Assembly: GCA_038237665.1 (NCBI GenBank)
Contig: JBBRYK010000003.1
Location: forward strand, 11,966 to 75,965
Length of the DNA: 64,000 nt
Source of the DNA: JBBRYK01 sp038237665
GTDB lineage: Bacteria; Actinomycetota; Thermoleophilia; Gaiellales; Gaiellaceae
Direction of reading: 5' to 3'
The translations under genes and the position numbers were made by a program. The notes under the pieces were generated by a model, which was not told the origin of the DNA, did not search any database, and was given only the letters and a program-made list of their open reading frames with translations. Below are positions 25,048 to 33,601 of the stretch, in pieces. Numbering within the stretch: position 1 is the stretch's first letter; every line of letters begins with the position of its first letter.

Positions 25048-26327
25048 TCGAGCGTCTGCTGGGCCGGCAGCTCGCGCTTCTGCGGAGAGCGCCGAGCTTC
25101 CGCTACCTCTTCTTCGCGACGCTCGAGTCGGGGCTCGGAACATGGCTCGCGGTCATCGCCTTGACCGTCGACGTCTTCGACCGCACCCACTCGGGCAAAT
25201 GGGTCAGCGCCCTCCTGATCGCGAGTTTCCTGCCGTCGGTCGGGGTCGGGCTCCTGCTCGCTCCGCTGCTCGACCGCCTGTCACGGCGCTCCGTCCTGGT
25301 CGGCTCCGACCTGGCCCGTGTCGGGGTGTTCTGCGCGCTGCCCTTTACCGCCAGTCCGTCGGTGATCGTCGCGCTCGCGGCCGTGGCCGGGCTCGCGACC
25401 GGGCTCTTCACGCCTGCGGTCTACGCCGGGCTCCCGAACCTGGTCGACGACGCCGACCTCTCGGGCGCCAACTCGCTCTTCCGTTCGACCGACTACCTGG
25501 CCAGCGCCGTCGGGCCCTTGCTCGGAGGCGTGATCGTCGCTGCGGCGGGGCCCGACCCTGCTTACGCCGTGAACGCGGCCAGCTTTCTCGTCTCGGCTGC
25601 GCTGATCGCCCGGATCCCCGAGGCACAGCTCCAGAGCGAACGGGCCAAGAGCCGCGGGCACTGGCGGGACGTGGCCGACGGCTTCCGCCTCGCCGCCGGC
25701 TCGAGGGCGCTCCTGACTGTCCTCGTTGCCTGGAGCATCGTGGCGATCGGCAACGGTGCGATCAACGTCGCCGAGGTCGCGCTCGCGAAGGTGACGTTCC
25801 ACGCGGGCACGTTCGGCTTCGGGCTGCTCGCGGCCAGCTCCGGCGTCGGGCTCGCCCTCGGCAGCCTCCTGGCGACCGAGGTTCTCGAGCGGGTTTCCAT
25901 CCGAACTGCGTACGGCGGCGGCATCGCCCTGATGGCACTCGGTTTCGGAGCCGCGGCGGCCTCGCCGAACGTGTGGTTCGCCGCCGCGTGCGTGGTCGTG
26001 GCCGGACTGGGGAACGGAACCGCCGTCGTGTGCAACGCTCTCCTCGTCCAGCGCGGCGCACCGGACGTGCTCAGGGGCCGCGCGTTCACGGTGATCATGA
26101 GCGCCAACTTCGCCGTTCTCGGGTTGGCGATGATCGCGGCCGGCCCGCTGACGGATGCCGTTGGAGCTCGCTGGGTCTGGGGAGGCGCTGCGGGCCTGGC
26201 AGGTCTGGCCGCCGCGGTCGGGTACGTGCTCGCAAGCGGCGTCGCCTCGCCACGCACAATCGACCAGCCGCTGCCGCTCGCGCCGGAGCCCGAGCCCGTC
26301 GCCACTCCGCTGCAGCCAACGGTATGA
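25044..26327 (+). CDS. MFS transporter
   Basis: A 427-residue major facilitator protein with about 12 hydrophobic segments, for example FLPSVGVGLLLAPLLDRL and LRSTDYLASAVGPLLGGVIV-like helices. It has the loop signature DRLSRRSVLVGSDLARV between TM2 and TM3 and resembles the enterobactin exporter EntS/MFS_3-type group. The start overlaps the hisC stop as GTGA, and its own stop overlaps the meaB start as ATGA, so it is translationally coupled on both sides. Direction and substrate (drug, siderophore or metabolite efflux) are unknown. Confidence 0.88.
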   Translation: MIERLLGRQLALLRRAPSFRYLFFATLESGLGTWLAVIALTVDVFDRTHSGKWVSALLIASFLPSVGVGLLLAPLLDRLSRRSVLVGSDLARVGVFCALPFTASPSVIVALAAVAGLATGLFTPAVYAGLPNLVDDADLSGANSLFRSTDYLASAVGPLLGGVIVAAAGPDPAYAVNAASFLVSAALIARIPEAQLQSERAKSRGHWRDVADGFRLAAGSRALLTVLVAWSIVAIGNGAINVAEVALAKVTFHAGTFGFGLLAASSGVGLALGSLLATEVLERVSIRTAYGGGIALMALGFGAAAASPNVWFAAACVVVAGLGNGTAVVCNALLVQRGAPDVLRGRAFTVIMSANFAVLGLAMIAAGPLTDAVGARWVWGGAAGLAGLAAAVGYVLASGVASPRTIDQPLPLAPEPEPVATPLQPTV

Positions 26328-27316
26328 GCCCGCGCTCGGACTGGACGAACGAGACCCTCGAGGCGGGCGTCCGCTCCGGCGACCGCCGCGCGCTCGCGCG
26401 GGCGATCTCGCTGGTCGAGGACGGGGATCCCCGCGCCTATGAGCTCGTCCGAGCGCTGTACCCGGACACCGGAAGCGCCTATGCAGTCGGTGTGACGGGC
26501 CCTCCGGGCGTGGGGAAATCGACCCTGATCTCCTCCCTCGTCCGGCACGTGCGCTTGCTCGACCAGACGGTCGGAGTCGTTTCCGTCGACCCGTCGAGCC
26601 CCTTTTCGCGCGGAGCGCTGCTCGGCGACCGCATCCGGCTGGCCGACCACTTCCTCGATCCCGGCGTCTTCATCCGCTCGATGGGGACACGAGGGCATCT
26701 CGGTGGCCTGGCCGAGGCGACCCTGCAGGCGCTGCTCGTTCTCGACGCCTCGGGGAAAGATCTCGTGTTCCTGGAGACCGTCGGGACGGGGCAGAGCGAG
26801 GTGGAGGTGATCGCGATCGCCGACACCGTGGTGCTCGTCCTGATGCCGGGCTCGGGCGACTCGATCCAGGCGCTGAAGGCCGGGATCATGGAGATTCCGG
26901 ACGTGATCGCGATCAACAAGATGGACCACCCGGCGGCCAAGACGATGCTGAACGAGGTGCGCTCGATCCTCTCGCTCGATCGCGACCGCGACTGGCGCCC
27001 GCCGATCGTGCTCACCGAGGCCACGCGCGGCGAGAACGTCCCAGAGCTCTGGGAGAAGATCGAGGCCCACCGCAAACACCTCGAAGACGCCGGACGCCTG
27101 GAGGAGCGGCGAGCGCGCAACCTTCGGACCGAGGTCTTCGCGGTGGCGTCCCAGCGCGCGAAGGACTACCTCGAGCGCACCGTCGCCGACGATCCCGAGC
27201 TCCGGCGCCTGCTCGACGAGGTGCAGCGGCGCGAGCTCGACCCCTTGACTGCGGTTCGGGAGATCATGGAAAAGGTGTTCCGCATTGGCGACGAAAACGG
27301 CTCCGACTCTCGCTGA
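26324..27316 (+). CDS. meaB: MeaB/ArgK-family GTPase, methylmalonyl-CoA mutase chaperone
   Basis: A 330-residue G3E P-loop GTPase. Walker A is GPPGVGKSTLISSLVRH, the switch/Walker B region is LVFLETVGTGQSEVEV, and the base-specificity motif is AINKMD. Other family motifs are SVDPSSPFSRGALLGDR and FIRSMGTRGHLGGLAEAT. MeaB loads and protects the adenosylcobalamin cofactor of methylmalonyl-CoA mutase. No mutase gene is in the window. Its neighbour ilvA makes 2-oxobutyrate, a propionyl-CoA source, and a carboxylase pair lies at 42979-49182. Start ATG at 26324 overlaps the MFS stop; its tail overlaps ilvA by 32 bp. Confidence 0.95.
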   Translation: MSPRSDWTNETLEAGVRSGDRRALARAISLVEDGDPRAYELVRALYPDTGSAYAVGVTGPPGVGKSTLISSLVRHVRLLDQTVGVVSVDPSSPFSRGALLGDRIRLADHFLDPGVFIRSMGTRGHLGGLAEATLQALLVLDASGKDLVFLETVGTGQSEVEVIAIADTVVLVLMPGSGDSIQALKAGIMEIPDVIAINKMDHPAAKTMLNEVRSILSLDRDRDWRPPIVLTEATRGENVPELWEKIEAHRKHLEDAGRLEERRARNLRTEVFAVASQRAKDYLERTVADDPELRRLLDEVQRRELDPLTAVREIMEKVFRIGDENGSDSR

Positions 27317-28481
27317 CATCCAGGACGCCCGGCGGCGCCTCGCCGGCGTCTCCTGGACCACGCCTGTGTTCGGCACGGAGACCTTCTCCCGGCTCGCGGG
27401 CCGGACAGTTCACCTCAAGGCGGAGAACCTGCAGCGCACGGGCTCCTTCAAGGTGCGCGGCGCCTACAACAAGATCGCCACGCTCGGCGAGGCCGAGCGC
27501 CGTGCCGGCGTCGTCGCCGCGAGCGCGGGCAACCACGGGCAGGCCGTCGCATGGGCGGCGCGCGAGGCCGGTCTCCGGGCCACCGTCTTCATGCCGCTGG
27601 ACGCGCCGATGGCGAAGATCGACGCGACGCGCAACTACGGCGCAGAGGTCGAGCTGATGGGAGAGATGTTCGACGATGCGCTGGCCGCGGCGCTCCAGCG
27701 TGCCGAGCAGACCGGGGCGGCGTTCGTCCACGCGTTCGACGACGAGAAGGTGATCGCGGGCCAGGGCACGATCGGCCTCGAGCTCGCCGAGCAGCTTCCC
27801 GAGCTCGAGCGGGTCGTCGTGTCCGTCGGCGGCGGCGGGCTCGGATCCGGCATCGCCCTGGCGTTGCGAGAGCTCCGGCCCGAGGTGAAGATCATCGGCG
27901 TCCAGGCGGAGGCGTGCGCACCGCTCGCGGGTGCGACGGGCCACCATCCGACGATCGCCGACGGGATCGCCGTCAAGCGGCCGGGGCACCTCACGTCCTC
28001 GATCCTGAAAGACCTCGCCGAGGACATCGTCACGGTCACCGAGGAGGAGATCAGCGCCGCAATCGTCCTCACCCTCGAGCGGGCGAAACAGGTCGTCGAG
28101 GGCGCCGGCGCCGTGCCCGTGGCAGCCCTGCTGGCGGGGAAGGTGCCCGGGACCGGCCCGGCGGTCGCGATTCTCTCCGGCGGCAACATCGACCCGACGC
28201 TGCTGATCGAGGTCATGCGGCACGGGCTGACGCTCGAGGGCCGATACCTGGTCGTCCGCTCGAGGCTGCCCGACCGGCCCGGCGAGCTGCTCAAGCTGCT
28301 CGCCCTGGTCGCCGAGGAGCGGGCCAATCTCGTCTCGGTCGAGCACCACCGCGAGGGGATGCACATCCCGATCGGCGAAACAGAGGTCGAGCTGACGCTG
28401 ATCACGCGCGACGAGGCCCATTGCGTGGCGACGATGGATTCGATGCGGAGCTGGGGCTACACGGTCAACCGCGTCAGCTGA
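27285..28481 (+). CDS. ilvA: Threonine ammonia-lyase with ACT domain
   Basis: A 398-residue fold type II PLP enzyme, deaminating L-threonine to 2-oxobutyrate. The PLP-lysine motif is RTGSFKVRGAYNKI, the phosphate loop is VGGGGLGSGIALAL, and the C-terminal 80 residues (YLVVRSRLPDRPGELLKLLA) form an ACT domain for amino acid feedback. The single short ACT domain makes it the TdcB/short IlvA type. TTG start at 27285 overlaps meaB by 32 bp and follows AAAGGTG. The convergent alpha/beta hydrolase overlaps its 3' end by 25 bp. Confidence 0.92.
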   Translation: MATKTAPTLADIQDARRRLAGVSWTTPVFGTETFSRLAGRTVHLKAENLQRTGSFKVRGAYNKIATLGEAERRAGVVAASAGNHGQAVAWAAREAGLRATVFMPLDAPMAKIDATRNYGAEVELMGEMFDDALAAALQRAEQTGAAFVHAFDDEKVIAGQGTIGLELAEQLPELERVVVSVGGGGLGSGIALALRELRPEVKIIGVQAEACAPLAGATGHHPTIADGIAVKRPGHLTSSILKDLAEDIVTVTEEEISAAIVLTLERAKQVVEGAGAVPVAALLAGKVPGTGPAVAILSGGNIDPTLLIEVMRHGLTLEGRYLVVRSRLPDRPGELLKLLALVAEERANLVSVEHHREGMHIPIGETEVELTLITRDEAHCVATMDSMRSWGYTVNRVS

Positions 28482-29083
28482 TCCCGGATCGCGGCGCGGA
28501 TCTGCGCGTCCAGCACGAGGTCCCAGTGGCCGGCCTCCGGGAACTCGAGCAGCTCGGCGCCGTACTGCGCCGCCACGGCTGAGCCGCGCTCGTCGGGAAA
28601 GTCGCGGCCCGCGACGACGAGGGTGCGGCCTGGGAGGGACGGCACCGAGATGCCGCGCTTGCGCTCGGCGCGGGCCAGCTGCGACTCCGGTCGCGACTGG
28701 ACGCCCTCGGGGAACGGGCCGTACACGTCCTCCGGATCGAACGTGCCCGGCTCGACGGCGACTCCCTGATCGAAGCCCTGGACCTCGCCGGGAGGGCTCG
28801 GCTCGAGCAGGATCAGGACGTCAGGCTCGATACGGTGCGCGGCCATCATGGCGGCCAGGCCGCCCATCGACCAGGCGACGAGCGCCAGCGGCCGCGCCAG
28901 GAGCCCGGCGCCGCAGGCAACCTCCGCCTCGTAGTTGAGCATCGAGGCCTCGGCGACGTTCAATCCGGCGTGAAGGTCGACGGGGTCGAGGTCGGCGTCC
29001 GGGAACGTGTCGCTCCAGCCGTCGAACACCCAGGGGCCGCTACCGGCCCCGTGCACGAAGAGCAGGCTTGCCAGAGAGGTCAG
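28457..29083 (-). CDS. Alpha/beta-hydrolase fold protein
   Basis: A 208-residue alpha/beta hydrolase. The oxyanion-hole strand is LASLLFVHGAGSGPWVF, and the nucleophile elbow is LVAWSMGGLAAMMA (GxSxG as AWSMGG). The catalytic His is in EAGHWDLVLDAQ and the acid probably in VVAGRDFPDERGS. It starts at a CTG at 29083 whose last two bases form the TGA stop of the rhodanese gene (CTGA overlap); no ATG, GTG or TTG is available before the fold begins. It is thus translationally coupled to the MBL-rhodanese gene. Substrate unknown. Confidence 0.82.
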   Translation of the reverse strand: MTSLASLLFVHGAGSGPWVFDGWSDTFPDADLDPVDLHAGLNVAEASMLNYEAEVACGAGLLARPLALVAWSMGGLAAMMAAHRIEPDVLILLEPSPPGEVQGFDQGVAVEPGTFDPEDVYGPFPEGVQSRPESQLARAERKRGISVPSLPGRTLVVAGRDFPDERGSAVAAQYGAELLEFPEAGHWDLVLDAQIRAAIRDQLTRLTV

Positions 29084-30402
29084 TGCTTGCCGCCGCAGCG
29101 GCGGAATTCCACGAGCGACTTTCCGCCCGCCTGGAGATCGGCGATTCCGCCGTCCAGCACCGGGCGGGCATCGATCCCGCGGGCGAGCAGCACGCTGGCG
29201 GCGATGGCAGCCCGCGCCCCGGATTCGCACAGGGTGACGACCGGTCGGCCGCCCGCCAGTGAGTCGCAACAAGCTCGGACCAGCCTGTACGGGATGTGCA
29301 CCGTGCCGGGGATGAACCCCTCCGAGCGCTCCTCGTGCTCGCGGACGTCCACGATCTCGACCGAGCCGCTGCGGAGCAGCGCCTCCAGCTCGGATACCGC
29401 AACCGGCTCGAACCTCTCGGCCGCCTCCGGCTGGTCGAGGTACCCGCCGAGGTCGAGGAAGCCGACCGCGCGCAGCCGGCGGGCCGCCTGCTCGGCCTCC
29501 TCCGCTGAGGATGCGTGCAGGACGACCTCCTCGTCGGGGTAGAGGATGAAGGCGGCCTTGGTCCCGAACGACGAGGTGCTCACGGGGACGTTCAGCGCCC
29601 CGTGGACGTGGCCGGCGGCGAATGCCTTCGCCGGCCTGACGTCGAGCACGGTCGCCCCGTCGGTCACGCGCACGGGCCGGAGCGGGTCGGGTGGGCCGAG
29701 GAACGGACCCTGGTTCAGGTCGACGATCCGGGCCATGTTCGGCGGTCGGGGGCTCGAGACGGCCGCCGAGAAATCGATGAAATCCTCCACGACCGAGTGC
29801 GCGAGCGCGGGGTTCAGGCGGCGCTCCGCTCCGATCGTCGAGGACGGGTCGCCGCTCATCCCTGCTCCGCAGAGCGAGCCCGCGACATGGCCGGGATAGA
29901 CGGTGAAGCCGTCGGGCAGCTCGAGCAGCCGCTCGAGGCTGTAGAAGAGGCCCTCTGCCCCCTCGCGAGGCTCGACGGCGAGATCGGGTCGAGCGGCCGA
30001 TCCGACGAAGAGCGAGTCTCCGGTCAGGACTGCGTCGCCGGCGACGAGGCAGCAGTGCTCGGGCCTGTGGCCCGGGGTATGCAGCACCCGCACGGAACCG
30101 CCGCCGATCCGAACCTCCTCACCGTCGACGAGTGCCTCGAAGGGATAGGCGGGATTCGCGGCCGGGTGCACGTGCACGGGGAGCGCGTGCTCGAGCGCAA
30201 AGCGCCCGTGCCCCGAGACGTGGTCCGCGTGCGTGTGCGTCTCGACGACGGCGGTCAAGCGCACCCCCTCGCGCTCGGCGTGTTCGAGGTAGGGCTCGAT
30301 CGCGTACGCAGGGTCGACGAGCATGGCCTCGCCGGTCTCCTCGTCGGCGATCAGGTAAGAGGCACAGCCCAGGTCGTCGTCCACGAACTGCCGAAGCAGC
30401 AC
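29080..30402 (-). CDS. MBL-fold hydrolase fused to two rhodanese domains
   Basis: A 440-residue protein. Residues 1-230 are a glyoxalase II/persulfide dioxygenase-like metallo-beta-lactamase domain with THTHADHVSGHG, HTPGHRPEHC, GDSLFVG and YPGHV metal ligands. Two rhodanese-like domains follow. The first (VLDVRPAKAFAAGHVHGALN) lacks an active-site Cys; the second (VDVREHEERSEGFIPG) has CESGAR at the catalytic loop. Such proteins oxidise glutathione or low-molecular-weight thiol persulfides in sulfide metabolism. The start is put at GTG 30402 because the domain begins VLLRQFVDDD; an in-frame ATG at 30453 would add 17 residues. Confidence 0.88.
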   Translation of the reverse strand: MLLRQFVDDDLGCASYLIADEETGEAMLVDPAYAIEPYLEHAEREGVRLTAVVETHTHADHVSGHGRFALEHALPVHVHPAANPAYPFEALVDGEEVRIGGGSVRVLHTPGHRPEHCCLVAGDAVLTGDSLFVGSAARPDLAVEPREGAEGLFYSLERLLELPDGFTVYPGHVAGSLCGAGMSGDPSSTIGAERRLNPALAHSVVEDFIDFSAAVSSPRPPNMARIVDLNQGPFLGPPDPLRPVRVTDGATVLDVRPAKAFAAGHVHGALNVPVSTSSFGTKAAFILYPDEEVVLHASSAEEAEQAARRLRAVGFLDLGGYLDQPEAAERFEPVAVSELEALLRSGSVEIVDVREHEERSEGFIPGTVHIPYRLVRACCDSLAGGRPVVTLCESGARAAIAASVLLARGIDARPVLDGGIADLQAGGKSLVEFRRCGGKH

Positions 30403-30678
30403 GAATCCGCACCCTATAGAAGTCGGCGGCGGCGCCTTGCGCCTACGTGACATCGAGCGCCGCGCAGCTGGCCGCGCTCTGGTTGCCGGACGGGTCGAGC
30501 ACGGGAGCCCCTGTACGGGCACGGTGCCCAGGTTGGGGTGGTACTGCGCGCCCCGGCCGATCGGACGGGAGTGGGGGTCACCGACCGTCGGCGCCGGGCG
30601 AGCGCCGGTCGCGCCGCCGCGGCCCGCGAGGACGAGCGTCGCACCGAGTGCCGCCGCTGCTCTGGCACGATCACCGGC

Positions 30679-31611
30679 GTGAGCTCGACTCCTCGACTTC
30701 GCGTGGCCCTCGGCACCCTCGTTCTGGCTGCTGCCGCCTCGCCCTCCGAGGCCTTTGCCCACGGCGACAAGGTACCCGTGTCCCGGCTCGGCTCGGCCTG
30801 GGACGCGTCGCCCCTGGTGCTCGGGCTCGCCGCGCTGGCGCTCGTGCTCTTCGCCCAGGCGTTCGTGCGTCTGCGCCGGCGCGGGCGGGCCGATCACGCC
30901 CCGTGGAGCCGCGCGCTGCTGTTCGGCAGCGCCGTGGCGCTGGCGACCCTTGCACTCGTCTCACCGCTCGATCCGATCGGCGAGGAGTACCTCCTCTCCG
31001 GTCACATGCTCCAGCACGTCCTGATCGCCGACCTCGCCCCGGCGCTCGCACTTCTGGCCCTACGCGGGCCGCTGACGTTTTTCCTGCTCCCGCCGCCGGC
31101 ACTCCGCTTTCTCGCCGGGCTCGGGCCGCTGCGTGCAGGTGTGCGCTTCCTCGTCAGACCGTGGGTCGCCCTGGCGGCCTGGGGAGGAGTGATGCTGGGT
31201 TGGCATCTCCCGGCGGCCTACGAGGCGACGCTCCACAACCGAGCGGTGCACGACCTCGAGCACGGGCTCTTCGTTCTCGTGGGCACGCTCGCGTGGATCC
31301 AGCTGATCGACCCGGCGCGGCACCGGCGGTTGCGGACGGCGGGTCGGATCGGCTTCGCGCTTGCGCTCCTGCTGATCGGGCACCCGATCATCGACGCGCT
31401 CTTCTTCGACGGGACGCCCGCGTACCCGACCTATGCGGGCCAGGACGAGCGGCTGCTCGGGCTCACGCCGCTCGCCGACCAGCGGCTGGCGGCCGCCGTC
31501 ATGTTCTCCGAGCAGCTGCTCACGCTCGGCACCTGCGTCGCGATCCTGCTGTGGCCGTATCTGCGGGAGCGACGGGCGCGCCCGCTTGCCCTGCGGCGGC
31601 GTCCCGCCTAA
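30679..31611 (+). CDS. CtaG-family (caa3-type) cytochrome c oxidase assembly protein, copy 1
   Basis: A 310-residue polytopic membrane protein with about seven helices. His-bearing signature segments are LLSGHMLQHVLIADLAPAL, GWHLPAAYEATLHNRAVHDL and EHGLFVLVGTLAWIQLIDPA, typical of the caa3_CtaG family needed for copper-centre assembly of cytochrome c oxidase. The N-terminus (RVALGTLVLAAAASPSEAFA) is signal-peptide-like. Start is GTG at 30679. It is followed after 8 bp by a second, shorter paralogue. No oxidase subunit genes are present in the window. Confidence 0.85.
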   Translation: MSSTPRLRVALGTLVLAAAASPSEAFAHGDKVPVSRLGSAWDASPLVLGLAALALVLFAQAFVRLRRRGRADHAPWSRALLFGSAVALATLALVSPLDPIGEEYLLSGHMLQHVLIADLAPALALLALRGPLTFFLLPPPALRFLAGLGPLRAGVRFLVRPWVALAAWGGVMLGWHLPAAYEATLHNRAVHDLEHGLFVLVGTLAWIQLIDPARHRRLRTAGRIGFALALLLIGHPIIDALFFDGTPAYPTYAGQDERLLGLTPLADQRLAAAVMFSEQLLTLGTCVAILLWPYLRERRARPLALRRRPA

Positions 31612-31619
31612 GCCATCTA

Positions 31620-32390
31620 GTGCGGCCGGATCCCTACGCATTCGACTTCGAGCCGCTCTACCTGGCCCTCTGCGTCGCCGCTGCGCCGGCGTACGTGGTC
31701 GCCGCGAGGAGGGAGGATGTCGATCGGCGCCGGGTGATCGCCTTCTCGTTCGGCATCGCGTTGGTCGTCGTCGCGCTGAACTCGCCGCTGGAGACCCTGG
31801 CGCGCCACTATCTGCTGCTGATTCACCTGCTCCAGAACGTGATGATCGCGGACTGGGCGCCGCCGCTCCTGATCCTCGGCCTGACACCGGCGATGCGCTC
31901 CGTGGTCTCCCGGCGCGGCGGGCGCGCCTTCTGCGCCCTCACGCGCCCGAAGGTTGCGCTTCCCGTCTGGCTGGTCGTCTGGTACGCGGTCCATCTCGGC
32001 GCCTTCTACGACTGGGCGCTGCGCAACGCCTGGGCACTCAACGTCGAGCACGCATCGCTGATTGCCGCCGGCTTCGTGTTCTGGTGGCCGGTGCTGGCGC
32101 GGGAGCAGAAGGCGCTCTCCACGCCGGCCTCGATCGCCTACCTCGGCGTCGGCTTCGTCGGCTCGGCCTTCCTCGGGCTTGCACTGATGTTCTCGACCAG
32201 CCCGTTCTACGGCTACTACGAGCATGTGCCGAGGATCTGGGGCCTGTCGGCGGTTCGCGACCAGAACCTCGGCGGGCTCTTCATGAACGTCGAGGAGACG
32301 ATCGTCTTCCTCGTCGCGATCGCGTATTTCCTGCTTCGGCTCTTCGAGGAGGAGGACGAGTCGCACCGGGCCGCGGAGCCCCGTGCCTGA
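31620..32390 (+). CDS. CtaG-family cytochrome c oxidase assembly protein, copy 2
   Basis: A 256-residue membrane protein of the same family as the preceding gene, with LLLIHLLQNVMIADWAPPLL aligning to LLSGHMLQHVLIADLAPAL of copy 1 and VWYAVHLGAFYDWALRNAWA aligning to the GWHLPAAYE segment. It lacks the N-terminal signal-like segment. The GTG at 31620 follows the copy 1 stop by 8 bp, so they are co-transcribed and probably arose by duplication. They may act as a heteromeric pair. The stop is followed directly by four copies of a 12-bp repeat. Confidence 0.8.
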   Translation: MRPDPYAFDFEPLYLALCVAAAPAYVVAARREDVDRRRVIAFSFGIALVVVALNSPLETLARHYLLLIHLLQNVMIADWAPPLLILGLTPAMRSVVSRRGGRAFCALTRPKVALPVWLVVWYAVHLGAFYDWALRNAWALNVEHASLIAAGFVFWWPVLAREQKALSTPASIAYLGVGFVGSAFLGLALMFSTSPFYGYYEHVPRIWGLSAVRDQNLGGLFMNVEETIVFLVAIAYFLLRLFEEEDESHRAAEPRA

Positions 32391-32438
32391 CTCGGTGCCA
32401 GGCTCGGTGCCAGGCTCGGTGCCAGGCTCGGTGCCAGG
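32391..32438. repeat. Four perfect tandem copies of a 12-bp repeat
   Basis: CTCGGTGCCAGG is repeated four times without mismatch (32391-32402, 32403-32414, 32415-32426, 32427-32438), beginning the base after the ctaG copy 2 stop codon, in the 77-bp gap before the convergent acyl-CoA dehydrogenase. The same unit is present twice at 22639-22662. A variable-number repeat of unknown role. Confidence 0.9.
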
Positions 32439-32467
32439 CATGAACTTCTTGACCGAGCAGATTCCGG

Positions 32468-33601
32468 CTAAAGCCCCAGGTGCTTCGCGATCACCATGCG
32501 CTGCACCTCGTTCGTCCCCTCGCCGATCTCGAGGATCTTCTGGTCCCGGTAGAGCCGTGAGATCGGAAACTCGTCCATGTAGCCGTAGCCGCCGTGGATC
32601 TGCAGGGCCCAGTTGACGGCCCGGTTGGAGAGCTCGCCCGTGTAGAGCTTGGCCATCGCCGCTTCCTTCCCGAACTCGCGGCCCTGATCCTTGAGCCAGG
32701 CCGCGCGGTACACGAGCGCGCGGCCCGCCTCGATCTCGGTCGCCATGTCGGCGAGCCGGAACTGCACGGCCTGGAAGCGCGAGATCGGCTTCCCGAACTG
32801 CTGCCGCTCAAGGGCGTAGGCGTGCGCCAGGTCGTAGGCGCCCTGGGCCAGGCCGACCCCCATCGCGCCGACCGAGATCCGGCCCCCGTCGAGGATCTCG
32901 AGGAACTGAATGAATCCTCGCCCCCGTTCGCCGAGCAGGTTCCCCTCCGGAACGGCGCAGTCCCGAAACGACAGCTCGCGGGTATCCGAGGCCCGCCAGC
33001 CGAGCTTCTCCATCGGCGCGGAGATCTCGTACCCTGGCGTGCCGTTCGGGACGACGATGTTCGAGATCTCGTCCTCGCCGGTCCGCGCGGTGATCGTGAC
33101 GAGGCCGCTGATGTCAGTGCCCGCGTTGGTGATGAAGATCTTCGAGCCGTTGATCACCCACTGCCCGTCACGCAGCTCGGCGGTCGTCCTGGTGGCGCCG
33201 GCGTCCGAGCCGGCATCCGGCTCGGTCAGCCCGAACGCCGCCAGCTTGCGGCCCGCCGCCAGGTCCGGGAGCCACTCCTGCTTCTGCTCCTCGGTGCCGA
33301 ACAGGAGAATCGGCATCGTCCCGAGCGAGGTGTGCGCGGCGAGCGTGATCGCCACCGACGAGTCGATTCGCGTCAGCTCCTCGACGGCGATCGCGTAGGA
33401 AAGCGTGTCGCCGCCCGCGCCGCCGTACTCCTCGGGGATCGGCAGCCCCATCAGCCCGAGCTCGCCGAGCTCGGCGACGAGCTCGTAGGGGAAGCGATGC
33501 TCACGGTCGAGCTCCGCAGCGACCGGCGCGACCCGGTCGAGCGCAAACTGCCGGACCGTGTCCCGGATCAGCTCCTGCTCGGAGGTGAGGTCGAGGTCCA
33601 C
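32468..33601 (-). CDS. Acyl-CoA dehydrogenase
   Basis: A 377-residue acyl-CoA dehydrogenase starting MDLDLTSEQELIRDTVRQFA. The flavin region AAFGLTEPDAGSDAGATRT and the C-terminal IHGGYGYMDEFPISRLYRDQ and IGEGTNEVQRMVIAKHLGL are all typical of short-chain/branched-chain ACADs (butyryl- or isovaleryl-CoA-type). The Glu of GEGT sits at the catalytic-base position. The gene ends next to the convergent 12-bp repeat region and its start is adjacent to the end of the frameshifted leucyl aminopeptidase (33602) on the same strand, so these two may be one transcript. Confidence 0.94.
   Translation of the reverse strand: MDLDLTSEQELIRDTVRQFALDRVAPVAAELDREHRFPYELVAELGELGLMGLPIPEEYGGAGGDTLSYAIAVEELTRIDSSVAITLAAHTSLGTMPILLFGTEEQKQEWLPDLAAGRKLAAFGLTEPDAGSDAGATRTTAELRDGQWVINGSKIFITNAGTDISGLVTITARTGEDEISNIVVPNGTPGYEISAPMEKLGWRASDTRELSFRDCAVPEGNLLGERGRGFIQFLEILDGGRISVGAMGVGLAQGAYDLAHAYALERQQFGKPISRFQAVQFRLADMATEIEAGRALVYRAAWLKDQGREFGKEAAMAKLYTGELSNRAVNWALQIHGGYGYMDEFPISRLYRDQKILEIGEGTNEVQRMVIAKHLGL

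Noticed and set aside
25562..27376. 604-residue open frame on the minus strand opposite the MFS and meaB genes
   Set aside because: Low-complexity Arg/Pro/Ala composition typical of antisense GC-rich shadow frames; the plus strand has clear MFS and MeaB motifs.
32391..32438. CRISPR-like short repeats
   Set aside because: Units are contiguous with no spacers and no cas genes nearby; it is a simple tandem repeat.
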